Assembly: GCA_024641285.1 (NCBI GenBank)
Contig: JAHEDH010000224.1
Coordinates: 1-50,767, forward strand
Length of the DNA: 50,767 nt
Direction of reading: 5' to 3'
Origin: a bacterium
GTDB lineage: Bacteria > Actinomycetota > Acidimicrobiia > Spongiisociales > ZC4RG35
Shown here: piece by piece, positions 28,926 through 40,991 of the stretch
Position numbering within the stretch: position 1 is the stretch's first letter
How the letters are laid out: each line of letters opens with the position of its first letter
Program-made: the position numbers and the translations under genes
The notes under the pieces: generated by a model
The model's input: the letters and a program-made list of their open reading frames with translations, nothing else
Databases searched by the model: none
What the model was told of the DNA's origin: nothing

Positions 28926-29570
28926 TCAACCGAACGGCACCGAGTGGAAGTGGCTCGAGACGAGCTCATGAATCTGTCGAGCGATTCGATCGACGTCGTC
29001 GTTGACCAGGACTTCGTCGAACAGCGCCGGTGCCAGAGCGATGTCCTCTCGAGCCCGTTCCAGCCGGCGTTGCACTGCGACAGGTTCGGTGTCGTCGCGT
29101 TCGATCAGCCGCCGCTCGAGCTCGGAGAACGATGGCGGGTTGACCCAGATGAGCAGGGCATCGGGAAAGAGAGCACGTACCTGGCGTGCACCGTCGAGTT
29201 CGATGTCGAGGATCACGACTTCGCCCGACGCCCTGGCATCCTCGATCGACGCAATCGGCGTGCCGTAGAGGTTCCCGCCGTACGTCGCCCACTCGACGAA
29301 CTCGCGATGTTCGATCATCTGCTTGAAGCGATCGGCGTCGAGGAAGTGGTAGTCGACTCCGTCTCGTTCTCCTGGACGGGGCTCGCGTGTCGTAGCCGAC
29401 ACCGAGAACACGTAGTCGATGTCGTCGGCGAGGCGCTTGAGAATCGTTGATTTGCCGACACCGGACGGACCGGAGATGACGACGAGCGGGCGCTCAGCCG
29501 AATTCGGCGAGCAGACGTTCGCGCTGCTTGTCGCCGAGCCCTCTGATTCGTCGGTTCTCTGCGATCCCAT
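28926..29570 (-). CDS. gmk: Guanylate kinase
   Basis: It phosphorylates GMP to GDP. The P-loop is VVISGPSGVGKST, followed by SVSATTREPRPGERDGVDY, FLDADRF, YGGNLYGTP and LERRLIERDDT. The only in-frame start before the P-loop is ATG 29570, with GGAG five bases upstream. It gives 214 aa and a 77-base overlap with the end of mihF, adding about 25 unconserved residues before ERPLVVISG. The mihF-gmk order is a hallmark of actinobacteria. Confidence 0.95.
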   Translation of the reverse strand: MGSQRTDESEGSATSSANVCSPNSAERPLVVISGPSGVGKSTILKRLADDIDYVFSVSATTREPRPGERDGVDYHFLDADRFKQMIEHREFVEWATYGGNLYGTPIASIEDARASGEVVILDIELDGARQVRALFPDALLIWVNPPSFSELERRLIERDDTEPVAVQRRLERAREDIALAPALFDEVLVNDDVDRIARQIHELVSSHFHSVPFG

Positions 29571-29805
29571 GCGACTCCATCATTCGTTTCGCCTTGATCT
29601 TGCCCGTTCCTGGCATGGAGGACAACACGGCGAACACTTTGATGCCGCTCACGAGCTCGTCGTCGTCGGCACGCTCGAGCAGCTCCGGGAAGGTGATGGA
29701 GCCGGTCTTCAGCAGTTCTTTGATCTCTGCGCGGACGCGTCTGGCCTCGGCAGCCTTGGCGAGGGCCTGGTCACGCTGTTCATCTGAGATCTGAGGTGGC
29801 TGCAT
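29494..29805 (-). CDS. mihF: Integration host factor, actinobacterial type
   Basis: This small DNA-binding nucleoid protein, unrelated to proteobacterial IHF, has 103 aa. It has an N-terminal helix (about 1-35), the segment ITFPELLERADDDELVSGIKV, and the helix-two-turn-helix tail VLSSMPGTGKIKAKRMMESH and IAENRRIRGLG that contacts DNA. The ATG at 29805 is preceded by GGGGAGG at good distance. Its last 77 bases overlap gmk in another frame. Confidence 0.95.
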   Translation of the reverse strand: MQPPQISDEQRDQALAKAAEARRVRAEIKELLKTGSITFPELLERADDDELVSGIKVFAVLSSMPGTGKIKAKRMMESHGIAENRRIRGLGDKQRERLLAEFG

Positions 29806-29838
29806 GGGTTTCCTCCCCGTCTGCCTCGTGTGGCGACT

Positions 29839-30549
29839 CTAACCACCAGGTCCCCGTCCTTCCAGGATCGTTTGACCGATCCGTGCGGCGGCTTCGGCAG
29901 GGTCTGGGGCAAGGGTGATCGCCCGGCCGATCACAAGGAGGTCGGCGCCTTCATCGATGGCGGCCTCCGGTGTCGCCACCCGGGCCTGATCGTGGTGTTC
30001 GACGCCGCCGGGGCGAATCCCCGGAACGACTCTCAACAGGTCGGGCGCAACGGCACGGCACACACCGATCTCGCGGGCCGAGCACACGACACCCTCGACC
30101 CCGGCCGACGCCGCCAATCCGGTCAGCCGCCTGACCTGCTCGGCGATCATGTCGCCGACTCCGATCTCGGTCAGATCGTCGAGACTGGTGAGCACGGTCA
30201 CGGCGAGGATCCCCGCTTGCTCACCTTCTGCGCCCTCGGCGAGCCCGGTGACCGCCGCATCCATCATCGCCCGTCCGCCGGCGGCATGGACGGTGACCCA
30301 TCGCGCACCCACCGAACCCAGTTGTCTGGCGGCCGCTTCGACCGTGTTGGGAATGTCGTGGAGCTTGGCGTCTACGAAGATGGGGCGCCCCAGCTCGCGG
30401 AGTTCGGCGATGAGTGAGGGGCCTGGCCCCATCAGCAACTCCAGCCCGATCTTGAAGCCCGTCACGTGGGGGGCGAGGCTCGTGGCGAGCCCTCGCGCCT
30501 CTCCGGCGGTCGGCGTGTCGAGTGCAACGAGGATCGGTGGCCGGCTCAT
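29839..30549 (-). CDS. pyrF: Orotidine 5'-phosphate decarboxylase
   Basis: This is the last step of UMP synthesis. At 236 aa it is the short, E. coli/B. subtilis-like type: ILVALDTPTAGEARGL, FKIGLELLMGPGP, the catalytic DAKLHDIPNTV with its Lys and Asp pair, VVPGIRPGG and the phosphate-binding VIGRAI. The M. tuberculosis enzyme belongs to the other, longer group, so this is a difference within a shared gene order. The ATG at 30549 overlaps the pyrD stop. It is the last gene of the pyr operon. Confidence 0.96.
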   Translation of the reverse strand: MSRPPILVALDTPTAGEARGLATSLAPHVTGFKIGLELLMGPGPSLIAELRELGRPIFVDAKLHDIPNTVEAAARQLGSVGARWVTVHAAGGRAMMDAAVTGLAEGAEGEQAGILAVTVLTSLDDLTEIGVGDMIAEQVRRLTGLAASAGVEGVVCSAREIGVCRAVAPDLLRVVPGIRPGGVEHHDQARVATPEAAIDEGADLLVIGRAITLAPDPAEAAARIGQTILEGRGPGG

Positions 30550-31451
30550 GTCTGCATTGCTCCTGTCAGATCGGTGAGGCGCGTCACCCCGAGTTTGCGC
30601 ATCATCGACTGCAACTCCTTCATGATGCGCTTTGCAGCCCGCGGTTCCGCGAAATGGATGGTTCCGATTCCGGCGGCTGAAGCACCGGCGAGGAAGTACT
30701 CGATGACGTCTTCGCCTGTTGAGATCCCGCCACAGCCGAGGATCGGGAGCTCGGGAATCGCTCGGTGGACTTCGATCACGCACCGAAGCGCAAGGGGTTT
30801 GATGGGGATTCCCGAATAGCCCCCGATGACGCCGGACAGCGTGGGGCGTCGAGTGCGAACATCGATTCCCGCCCCCCATGCCGTGTTTGTGAGGACGACC
30901 CAATCTGCGCCTGCCTCCGCACAGGCTGCGGCCACCGCAACGATGTCTTCGGAATTGGGCGACAGCTTCGCTCCGATCGGGACGTCGACGGCGGCACGAA
31001 CGGCCGAGATCACCTTCGAAGCGAGCTGGGGTGACAGCGCGAACATGTGGCCATCGAGGTTGGGGCACGACAGATTCACCTCGACCGCTGGGATACCCGC
31101 AGCTGCGTAACCCGCAGCGACCCGGGCGAACTCGTCGGGCTCGTTCCCCACGGCGGACCCCCACACCTGGGTTGGAACGGGGTCGAGCTCAGGAACCACT
31201 TTCGCAAGCCACGCGTCGATTCCCGGATTCTGGATCCCGATGCCGTTCAACATCCCCACACCGGCAGGACCGACGCGAGGGGCGGGACGGCCTGCCCAGG
31301 GCTCTCCGCTCACCGACTTCGCGACGGCTGCGCCGTAGAACGAGAAGTCGGTGACGCCGACGAAGTCGACAACCGAGCCGACCGTCCCCGCCGCCGCAAC
31401 CAACGGTGTGCTCAGGACGACCGGTCCCAATCGGGCGGACAGATCAGCCAC
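30546..31451 (-). CDS. pyrD: Dihydroorotate dehydrogenase, class 1B-like
   Basis: This FMN enzyme oxidises dihydroorotate to orotate. The 301 aa show VGMLNGIGIQNPG and the catalytic Cys in VEVNLSCPN, which marks class 1 (class 2 has Ser), then IGAKLSPNSEDIV, VLTNTAWG and ILGCGGISTGEDVIEYFLAGA. Class 1B enzymes normally work with PyrK, an Fe-S/FAD subunit encoded next door; none is found in the window. The GTG at 31451 is the first usable start; the Shine-Dalgarno is weak. A 113-base gap with repeats separates it from carB. Confidence 0.92.
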   Translation of the reverse strand: MADLSARLGPVVLSTPLVAAAGTVGSVVDFVGVTDFSFYGAAVAKSVSGEPWAGRPAPRVGPAGVGMLNGIGIQNPGIDAWLAKVVPELDPVPTQVWGSAVGNEPDEFARVAAGYAAAGIPAVEVNLSCPNLDGHMFALSPQLASKVISAVRAAVDVPIGAKLSPNSEDIVAVAAACAEAGADWVVLTNTAWGAGIDVRTRRPTLSGVIGGYSGIPIKPLALRCVIEVHRAIPELPILGCGGISTGEDVIEYFLAGASAAGIGTIHFAEPRAAKRIMKELQSMMRKLGVTRLTDLTGAMQT

Positions 31452-31484
31452 GCCGCGGGTCCACGCTCGCGTGGCGTCGATGTG

Positions 31485-31547
31485 CTGTCGGCAATCTGCC
31501 CTCGGCAGTCGTCATGGCGAAGGCCGATCGCCGATGGCTGACAGCAC
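31485..31547. repeat. Heptad-like array F, between carB and pyrD (weak)
   Basis: Nine 7-base steps can be laid out, best preserved in ATCGCCG, ATGGCTG and CTGTCGG, CCCTCGG. The outer ends (GTGCTGTC and GACAGCAC) are perfect inverted complements, so the block can fold into a stem enclosing the array. It is more decayed than the other arrays. Confidence 0.4.
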
Positions 31548-31564
31548 TTGTTGACGCGTGGACA

Positions 31565-34809
<3,245 letters not shown>

Positions 34810-34810
<1 letters not shown>

Positions 34811-36003
34811 CAGTTGCCTCCTTCGATCAGCGCGACGAAGTCGTCGAACAGATACTCGGCGTCGTTCGGGCCGGGAGCGGCCTCGGGGTGGTACTGCACG
34901 CTGAAGGCGGGCAGGTCGACGCACTCCATGCCCTCGAGCGTCCCATCGTTGAGGTTCTGGTGGGTGGGCCTCACGGGGCCGAAGTCCGAGTCGATGACCT
35001 CGGGCAGCAGGTCGTCGCTGACCAAACCTCGTCTCGGTGGAGCCGATCCCTCCGCTCGTGACCACGGATCGACGGCGAATCCGTGGTTCTGGGCGGTGAT
35101 CTCGATGTGGCCGTCTCGGAGGCGCTTCACCGGGTGGTTGCCGCCGTGGTGTCCGAACGGGAGTTTGTAGGTGGTCATCCCGAGCGCCAGGCCGAGCACC
35201 TGGTGGCCGAGGCAGATCCCGAAGACGGGGACCTCCCCCAGCAGCGACCGAAGGGTCGCAGCGGTGGTTTCGAGCGGCTCGGGGTCTCCCGGGCCGTTCG
35301 AGACGAAGACCCCGGCGGGGCTCCTCCCGAGGATGGCGTCGGCGCCGGTCCGGGCCGGCACCACCTCGACGTCGAAGCCCCTGGACGTGAGGTTGTCGGT
35401 GATGTCGCGTTTCATCCCGAGGTCGATCGCCACGATCAGACCTTTGCTGGGACCGGCGGCCGAACGGAGATACGGCTCTGGCGTCGAGACACCCGACGCC
35501 AGATCGAGCCCCTCCATCGAAGGGGCCGACTGTGCGGCGTCCCGGAGCTCCGATTCGGTGACTCCGGCACCCATGGCGATCGGCATCGCACCCTTCTCGC
35601 GGATGTGCCGGGTCAGCCGGCGCGTGTCGATGTCGCTGAGGGCGACGACGCCGAAGCGCTGGAGGTATTGGGCGAACGAGCCCTCCGATCGCCAGTTCGA
35701 GTGGCGTCGTGACATCGAGCGCATCACGAATCCGGCCGCCATCGGGCGATCGGCCTGCTCGTCGAGGCCGGACACGCCGTAGTTGCCGATGTGGGGGACG
35801 GTCATGACGACGACCTGACCGGCGTAGGACGGATCGGTGAGAATCTCCTGGTAGCCGGTCATCGACGTGTTGAACACGACCTCCCCGGTGGCGACCCCCT
35901 CGGAGCCGACGGATCGACCGCGGAAGGTTTGCCCGTCGGCAGTCACCAACAGTCCCTCCGGGGCGCGATCGATCCCCAGTGTCGGTTCGAGTCTCTGCGT
36001 CAT
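34810..36003 (-). CDS. carA: Carbamoyl-phosphate synthase small subunit
   Basis: This glutaminase subunit passes ammonia to CarB. The 397 aa have the N-terminal CPSase domain ([28 protein letters not shown]) and a class I glutamine amidotransferase domain with nucleophile Cys in [15 protein letters not shown] and the His/Glu pair in [22 protein letters not shown] is also typical. The ATG at 36003 overlaps the pyrC stop (ATGA), and its stop overlaps carB, so subunit stoichiometry is probably kept by coupling. Confidence 0.98.
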
Positions 36004-37250
36004 TGCACTCCTTCTTCGATGGCCGAGACGAGTCCCGACCTGGTGAACACCTCTGTGACGGCTCCGCGAAGCGTCTGTCCCAGCCATGGCGAGTTGGCGG
36101 ACTTCGATCTCGGGCGCTCGTAGGCCCACTCGGCGCCGGGATCGAACACGATCACGTCGGTGGTGCCGATTGCGATCGGGCCGCTCGACTTGTCGAGCAC
36201 GGCCGCCGGGGCGATCGCCATCCGCTCGAAGAACGCCGCCTGATCGAGCCCGACAGCGGCATGCACGATCGAGCCTGCGGTCTCGAGTCCGACGACCCCG
36301 CGGGGAGCCTCCTCGAAAGTGACGTCCTTCTCGAACGCGGCGTGCGGGGCATGGTCTGTGGCAACCGCATCGATCGTTCCGTCGCGCAGCGCCTCTCTCA
36401 GCGCGGCGACGTCGTCGGGCGACCGGAGCGGCGGGTACATCTTGAAGACGGGATCCATGCTCTCCACTTCGCGGTGGTCGAGCATCAGGTGGTGGGGGGT
36501 CACTTCGGCCGTCACCGGCAGCCCGGCGCGCTTCGCCGAACGGACGAGCTCGACCGAGCCTGCGGTCGAAACGTGCTGGATGTGGTACCGGCAGCCGGTC
36601 AACTCGACCAGCCTGAGGTCGCGAGCGATGATCACCTCTTCGCCGGCCGACGGTAGGCCGGTGATGCCCAGCCGCGACGAGACGCTCCCCTCGTGCATGT
36701 GTCCGTCCCGACACAACCCGGGGTCTTCGGCATGTTGCGCCACCAGACCGCCCAACTGAGCGATGTACTCCATTGCCCGCCGGAGCAGGCCTGCGTCGGC
36801 AACGGTGTGCCCGTCGTCGGTGAAGATCCGCACCCCCGCCGCCCACAGATCGTCGAGGTGGGCGAGCTGGCGGCCCTGCTGGCCCAGGCTGATCGCCCCG
36901 CTCGGAATGACCCGGATCGGTTCGGTGCGGGCGATCTGGCGGGCGAGGTGGCCCGCATCGATCACGGGGTCGGTGTTCGGCATCGCCACGACCGTCGTGT
37001 AGCCGCCGGCGATCGCGGCAGCCATCCCCGATGCGATGTCCTCCTTCCACTCCTGGCCGGGTTCGCGGAGGTGCGTGTGCAGGTCGAAGAACCCCGGGCC
37101 CACCCACTTGCCGGCGGCTTCGGTGACTTCGTGCCCGTCTTGCTGGATTCCGGGTTCGAGCCGCGACACCGAGCCGTCGATGATCTCGACGTCGAGCTGG
37201 TGGATCCCTGCGCCGGTGAGGACCGACCCTCCGGTGATCAGATACCTCAT
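36000..37250 (-). CDS. pyrC: Dihydroorotase
   Basis: This class I (multidomain-like) dihydroorotase has 416 aa. Metal and substrate motifs of the amidohydrolase barrel are complete: [55 protein letters not shown] and [15 protein letters not shown]. It cyclises carbamoyl-aspartate from PyrB. The ATG at 37250 overlaps the pyrB stop (ATGA). The adjacency pyrB-pyrC may reflect an ATCase-DHOase complex, as is known in some bacteria; that is inference. Confidence 0.98.
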   Translation of the reverse strand: MRYLITGGSVLTGAGIHQLDVEIIDGSVSRLEPGIQQDGHEVTEAAGKWVGPGFFDLHTHLREPGQEWKEDIASGMAAAIAGGYTTVVAMPNTDPVIDAGHLARQIARTEPIRVIPSGAISLGQQGRQLAHLDDLWAAGVRIFTDDGHTVADAGLLRRAMEYIAQLGGLVAQHAEDPGLCRDGHMHEGSVSSRLGITGLPSAGEEVIIARDLRLVELTGCRYHIQHVSTAGSVELVRSAKRAGLPVTAEVTPHHLMLDHREVESMDPVFKMYPPLRSPDDVAALREALRDGTIDAVATDHAPHAAFEKDVTFEEAPRGVVGLETAGSIVHAAVGLDQAAFFERMAIAPAAVLDKSSGPIAIGTTDVIVFDPGAEWAYERPRSKSANSPWLGQTLRGAVTEVFTRSGLVSAIEEGVQ

Positions 37251-38164
37251 TCCGGCACCTCCGAGGTGAGGAGTCGGAACAACACGGCCATCCTGACCGC
37301 GATTCCATTGCTCACCTGGTCGGTGACGAGCGCCCTCGGGCCGTCGGCGACCTGCGGGTCGATCTCGACTCCGCGGTTCATGGGACCGGGGTGCATCACC
37401 ACCGTGTCGGCCGGCAGTTGGTCCGCACGGCGCCGGGTGAGACCGAACCGTGAAACGTACTCGGCGACCGACGGGAAGACCTCTCCTCCGCCGCGTTCGG
37501 TCTGGATGCGGAGCAGATAGACGACATCGACCTCTCCGAGAACCTCGTCGATCCCGGCGGCCGAGTCGACCTCCCAGCTGTCGACGTCGATCGGTAGCAG
37601 GGTCGAAGGCGCCACCAGTGTGACGGAAGCTCCCATCGTGTGCAGGGAGCCGGCCAGCGACCGTGCAACCCGGGAATGGCGGATGTCGCCGACGATGGCG
37701 ACCCGGAGGCCGTCGACCTTGCCGAAATGCCTACGGAGCGTGAGCAGGTCCAGGAGGGCCTGTGTGGGGTGCTGGTGGGCGCCATCGCCGGCGTTGACCA
37801 CCGGCAGCCCGGTCCAGTCTCGCACCCGCCATGGGGCACCGGTCGCCTTGTGGCGGACGACCATCAGGTGCGGGCCCATCGCCTTGAGCGTGAGGGCGGT
37901 GTCCTTGAGCGATTCGCCCTTGGAGACCGATGAGCCGCCCGGCGTGAAGGTCAGCACATCTGCCGAAAGCGCCTTGGCGGCCCGGTCGAAGGAAAGCCGG
38001 GTCCGGGTGGACGGCTCGTAGAACATGAGGCCGACGGTCTTGCCCCGCAGTGCCGGCACCTTGGGGACGTCGCGGCCGAGAACCTCGACGAAGTCGTCAC
38101 CCAGGTCGAGGAGGTCGTCGATGGCGGCGCGGTCGAGGTCGTCGACCGAGAGCAGATCACGCAT
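37247..38164 (-). CDS. pyrB: Aspartate carbamoyltransferase catalytic subunit
   Basis: It makes carbamoyl-aspartate. The 305 aa contain [19 protein letters not shown] (carbamoyl-phosphate loop), [43 protein letters not shown] and [11 protein letters not shown]. No regulatory subunit PyrI is nearby, as in other Gram-positive operons, where control is through PyrR. The ATG at 38164 overlaps the pyrR end by eight bases. Confidence 0.98.
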   Translation of the reverse strand: MRDLLSVDDLDRAAIDDLLDLGDDFVEVLGRDVPKVPALRGKTVGLMFYEPSTRTRLSFDRAAKALSADVLTFTPGGSSVSKGESLKDTALTLKAMGPHLMVVRHKATGAPWRVRDWTGLPVVNAGDGAHQHPTQALLDLLTLRRHFGKVDGLRVAIVGDIRHSRVARSLAGSLHTMGASVTLVAPSTLLPIDVDSWEVDSAAGIDEVLGEVDVVYLLRIQTERGGGEVFPSVAEYVSRFGLTRRRADQLPADTVVMHPGPMNRGVEIDPQVADGPRALVTDQVSNGIAVRMAVLFRLLTSEVPE

Positions 38165-38726
38165 CGCCACCGTCCGTGATCCATACACCGGCGACGTCGT
38201 CGATGCCCTTGATCCGCACGCTGACCTTCTCGTGGCCGGACGTCGGAAGGTTCTTGCCGACGTAGTCGGGCCGGATCGGCAGCTCCCGATGACCACGGTC
38301 GCAGATGACCGCGAGCTCGATTCGCTTGGGGCGACCGAGGTCGAGGATGGCGTCGAGCGCTGCTCTGATGGTCCTGCCGGTGTACAACACGTCGTCGACG
38401 AGGACCACCGTCTCGCCCGAGAGATCCACGGGGATCAGGGTTCGCCCGAGGCGGGTCGTCGGGCGGCTGGCGAGGTCGTCGCGATACAGACCGATGTCAA
38501 GTTCACCGACCGGAACTCTGACCTTCTCTGAAGATTCGATGTTCGAGGCGATCTGCTCGGCGAGGGGGACGCCCCGGGAGTGGATGCCAACGAGCACGAT
38601 TCCGTCGGTTCCGTGGTGTCGTTCGACGATCTCGTGACTGATACGGCGAATGGCCCGGTCGAGGTCGTCGGAGGTCATCACCTGGGGCATGAGCCCACCC
38701 AGGCGTGACCGCGGGTGGCGGTACAC
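38157..38726 (-). CDS. pyrR: PyrR bifunctional regulator / uracil phosphoribosyltransferase
   Basis: It senses UMP and binds pyr mRNA; it also has weak UPRTase activity. The core is [34 protein letters not shown] and the PRPP loop [19 protein letters not shown], followed by [11 protein letters not shown]. Starts: GTG 38726 (189 aa) is the only in-frame start with a good Shine-Dalgarno (AAAGGAG, about 9 bases away). ATG 38690 would give 177 aa, nearer B. subtilis PyrR. ATG 38678 would lose the conserved QVM. That Shine-Dalgarno is also the one covered by the PyrR hairpin. It is the first gene of pyrR-B-C-carA-carB-pyrD-pyrF. Confidence 0.95.
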   Translation of the reverse strand: MYRHPRSRLGGLMPQVMTSDDLDRAIRRISHEIVERHHGTDGIVLVGIHSRGVPLAEQIASNIESSEKVRVPVGELDIGLYRDDLASRPTTRLGRTLIPVDLSGETVVLVDDVLYTGRTIRAALDAILDLGRPKRIELAVICDRGHRELPIRPDYVGKNLPTSGHEKVSVRIKGIDDVAGVWITDGGDA

Positions 38727-38735
38727 ATCGTTTTG

Positions 38736-38769
38736 CTCCTTTCCGGCCTCTCTGGACCGGTCTTAAAGG
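38736..38769 (-). promoter_or_regulatory. PyrR RNA-binding hairpin overlapping the pyrR Shine-Dalgarno
   Basis: The leader RNA reads CCUUUAAGACCGG, then the loop UCCAGAGAGG, then CCGGAAAGG. The loop and bulge match the Bacillus PyrR-binding consensus (UUUAA, UCCAGAGAGGCU). The 3' side of the stem runs into AAAGGAG, the ribosome-binding site for the operon. PyrR bound with UMP would hold the site shut. No terminator/antiterminator pair is present, so control should be translational, as described for Mycobacterium smegmatis. Confidence 0.85.
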
Positions 38770-38779
38770 CTGGCCACGC

Positions 38780-38785
38780 ACTCTA
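38780..38785 (-). promoter_or_regulatory. Candidate -10 of the pyr operon promoter
   Basis: TAGAGT (TANNNT) lies such that transcription would begin near base 38773, a few bases before the PyrR hairpin and about 45 bases before the start codon. The -35 region (about 38803-38808) is poor and touches the hairpin at 38805-38857. Confidence 0.4.
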
Positions 38786-38804
38786 GCAACGACGACGGCT
38801 GCTC

Positions 38805-38857
38805 CCGTTCTTGTGACGTTTGACCACCGTATGGGTGGGTTTCCGTCACAAGAACGG
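38805..38857 (-). terminator. Strong hairpin after the VOC gene, possible terminator
   Basis: Arms at 38805-38818 and 38844-38857 are 14-bp perfect complements (CCGTTCTTGTGACG), with an inner ACCACC/GGTGG stem nested in the loop. It begins two bases after the VOC stop codon and ends just before the pyr promoter region, a good place to separate the two units. No U-tract follows on either strand, so it is not a textbook intrinsic terminator. Confidence 0.55.
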
Positions 38858-38859
38858 AG

Positions 38860-39276
38860 TCAGCTCACGCAGAATTCGTTGCCCTCGGGGTCGGACATCA
38901 CGACCCAGGTCGCCCCGAGATCGCTGTGCTGGGCTCCCCGGGTGGCACCGGCTGCGACGAGCTTCTCGATGTGGGACTCTCGGAGTCCTTCATCCCGACC
39001 GGGTCCAGAGGCGTGGATGTCGATGTGCATCCGGTTCTTGGCCGTCTTGGGCTCCGGAACCTTCTGGAAGAAGAGGCGAGGGCCGATGCCCTCTGGATCG
39101 ACGACAGCGCCGTAATCGTTCACGGCATCGGCCATCTCATTGGCCTCGGCGAACGCCTCCCAGGTGTCGAAGCCTGGTGGCGGCGGCTGGAGGACGTACC
39201 CCAGTGCCAGCGCCCAGAACTCGGCGAGGGCGGGTGGATCGGCTGCATCGACGGCGATCTGGATTCCGTGTGGCAT
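38860..39276 (-). CDS. VOC (glyoxalase/bleomycin-resistance fold) protein, function unknown
   Basis: This 138-aa protein has the vicinal oxygen chelate fold. IQIAVDAADPPALAEFWALALGY opens the first beta-alpha-beta module, RLFFQKVPEPKTAKNRMHIDI carries the middle, and VVMSDPEGNEFCVS is the usual last strand with the metal-ligand Glu. Two such modules make one domain. No substrate can be inferred. The ATG at 39276 stands 148 bases after the pncB stop, and a strong hairpin follows the stop, so it may be an independent unit. The 148-base gap shows nothing I can name. Confidence 0.8.
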   Translation of the reverse strand: MPHGIQIAVDAADPPALAEFWALALGYVLQPPPPGFDTWEAFAEANEMADAVNDYGAVVDPEGIGPRLFFQKVPEPKTAKNRMHIDIHASGPGRDEGLRESHIEKLVAAGATRGAQHSDLGATWVVMSDPEGNEFCVS

Positions 39277-39424
39277 GCATCCGATCCTACGTTGCGTGTG
39301 TCCCCCTCAGCGGTACACACCGCCCGCAGTAGAACAGCTCCTCGATTCGCGGTCGAGACCGGGTGATCGGGCGGTCATGGGGTTCGCGACAGACGACTCT
39401 CTCGGCGTTGCACCGATACGCCCC

Positions 39425-40984
39425 CTAGCTGTCCTGGAGGGCAGCTGGTCCCCTCGAAGTGGGGACCGAGTGAGCGGCGAGGCGATGCTTCATCTCGGAG
39501 ACGCCGTCGGACAGCGAAACGTGATAGGTGTGGGGATTGACGAGGCGGCGGACACCGGGGTCGAGGTCGTCCAGATCGCGGAGGCGACGGGCGCGGGCCT
39601 GCTCGATCAGCTCACGCGGGTGATCGGGGATGTCCATGTCGGCGACACGCTCCAGCAGCGGCTCCATACGTGAGATGTGGTCGGCATCCAGCGTCCGAGA
39701 GACGTCGGGCAGCTTGGGATGGTGCAGGGTCAGAGGCCGATGTTCGACGTCCTCGTCGGTCAGGGCGATCAGGTCGGCAGTCGCCGTTCTCCGCTCGTCG
39801 TAGACACGCCACACCTGTTTGATGCCCGGATCGACGATCTTGGCGGGCGAGTCGGAGATCTTGATCGCCGGCTCCCAGTCCCCGGACTCGTCTTTCACCG
39901 CGACCACCTTGTAGACCCCGTCGAGGCTCGAGGCGCCCTCGGATGTGGCCATGCGGGAACCCACTCCATAGGTCAACCGGGCGAGCAGGTGGTCGGGATC
40001 GACCCCATACCGGGGCGCTTCGATGGCGATCTGGTTCCTGATCTGCCAGATGTTCACCTCGTCGAGTTGGCTCGACAGCACGATCGTGGGTTCCTCGAAT
40101 CCGGCGTCGTTGAGCAGGCGGGCCGACCGGACTGCGAGGTGGGCGAGGTCGCCGGAATCGAGGCGGATTCCGACGGGTCGGTGGCCCTTCCTCCGGAGCT
40201 CTTCGAACACGGTGATCGCATTCGGGACGCCGGACTCGAGCGTGTCGATCGTGTCCACCAGGAGAAGGCAGTCGTCGGGGTAGACGTCGGCGTAGGCGCG
40301 GAACGATTCGAGCTCGCCACCCATCGTCGCCATGAACACCTGCACCATCGAATGCGCGTGCGTTCCCTTCGATGTGAATCCGAGGTCGAGCGACTCTCCG
40401 ACGTTCGACGAGCCCGATGCTCCACCGATCATCGACGCCCGGGTTGCTCCATTGGCGCCCGAACCGTGAGCCCTCCTCAGCCCGAACTCGAGGACGTCGC
40501 CACCGGCGGCCGCTTCGGACACCCGGGAGGCCTTGGTGGCGATCAGGGTCTCGAAGTTGATGCGGTTGAGCAGCGGGGTTTCGAGGATCTGTGCCAGCGC
40601 CAGCGGGCCCTCGACCATCGTGATCGGTGCGCCGGCGTGGACGACCCTGCCCTCGGGAACCGCGAACAGCTCGAGCGCCGAGAACCCTTCTTGTGCCGTC
40701 AGCCAAGCGAGGAACCGGTCGTCGAACACCTGCGACCCGGCGCTCCCCTCGATGGAGCGCAGCGCGTCGATGACCTCGCCGGAGAACCGGGCATTCCCCA
40801 TCCAGTCGAGCAGCGGAGCCAGCCCGGCGACGACTGCGTACCCGGCCTGGTGTGTTCCGTAATCGGGATAAGAGCGAAACGTGTGATCGAACCTGGCGCG
40901 GCGTTCGGCAAGGCCGAACCGTAGGTACAACTGGGCCATGGTCAGCTGGTAGTGGTCGGTGAACAGGATGCTGGTGCTCAACAC
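39425..40984 (-). CDS. pncB: Nicotinate phosphoribosyltransferase
   Basis: It converts nicotinate, ATP and PRPP to nicotinate mononucleotide for NAD salvage. The 519 aa contain FTDHYQLTMAQLYLRFGL at the start, ARFDHTFRSYP, EFGLRRAHGSGANGATRASM with the central His region, GTHAHSMVQVF, DTIDTLESGVPNAI, GIRLDSGDLAHLAVRSA and YGVGSRMATS. The start is GTG 40984 or the adjacent TTG 40981; GGGGG lies just upstream and a -10-like TAGCGT ends seven bases before. It is transcribed away from pncA, which makes its substrate. Confidence 0.93.
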   Translation of the reverse strand: MLSTSILFTDHYQLTMAQLYLRFGLAERRARFDHTFRSYPDYGTHQAGYAVVAGLAPLLDWMGNARFSGEVIDALRSIEGSAGSQVFDDRFLAWLTAQEGFSALELFAVPEGRVVHAGAPITMVEGPLALAQILETPLLNRINFETLIATKASRVSEAAAGGDVLEFGLRRAHGSGANGATRASMIGGASGSSNVGESLDLGFTSKGTHAHSMVQVFMATMGGELESFRAYADVYPDDCLLLVDTIDTLESGVPNAITVFEELRRKGHRPVGIRLDSGDLAHLAVRSARLLNDAGFEEPTIVLSSQLDEVNIWQIRNQIAIEAPRYGVDPDHLLARLTYGVGSRMATSEGASSLDGVYKVVAVKDESGDWEPAIKISDSPAKIVDPGIKQVWRVYDERRTATADLIALTDEDVEHRPLTLHHPKLPDVSRTLDADHISRMEPLLERVADMDIPDHPRELIEQARARRLRDLDDLDPGVRRLVNPHTYHVSLSDGVSEMKHRLAAHSVPTSRGPAALQDS

Positions 40985-40991
40985 GACCCCC

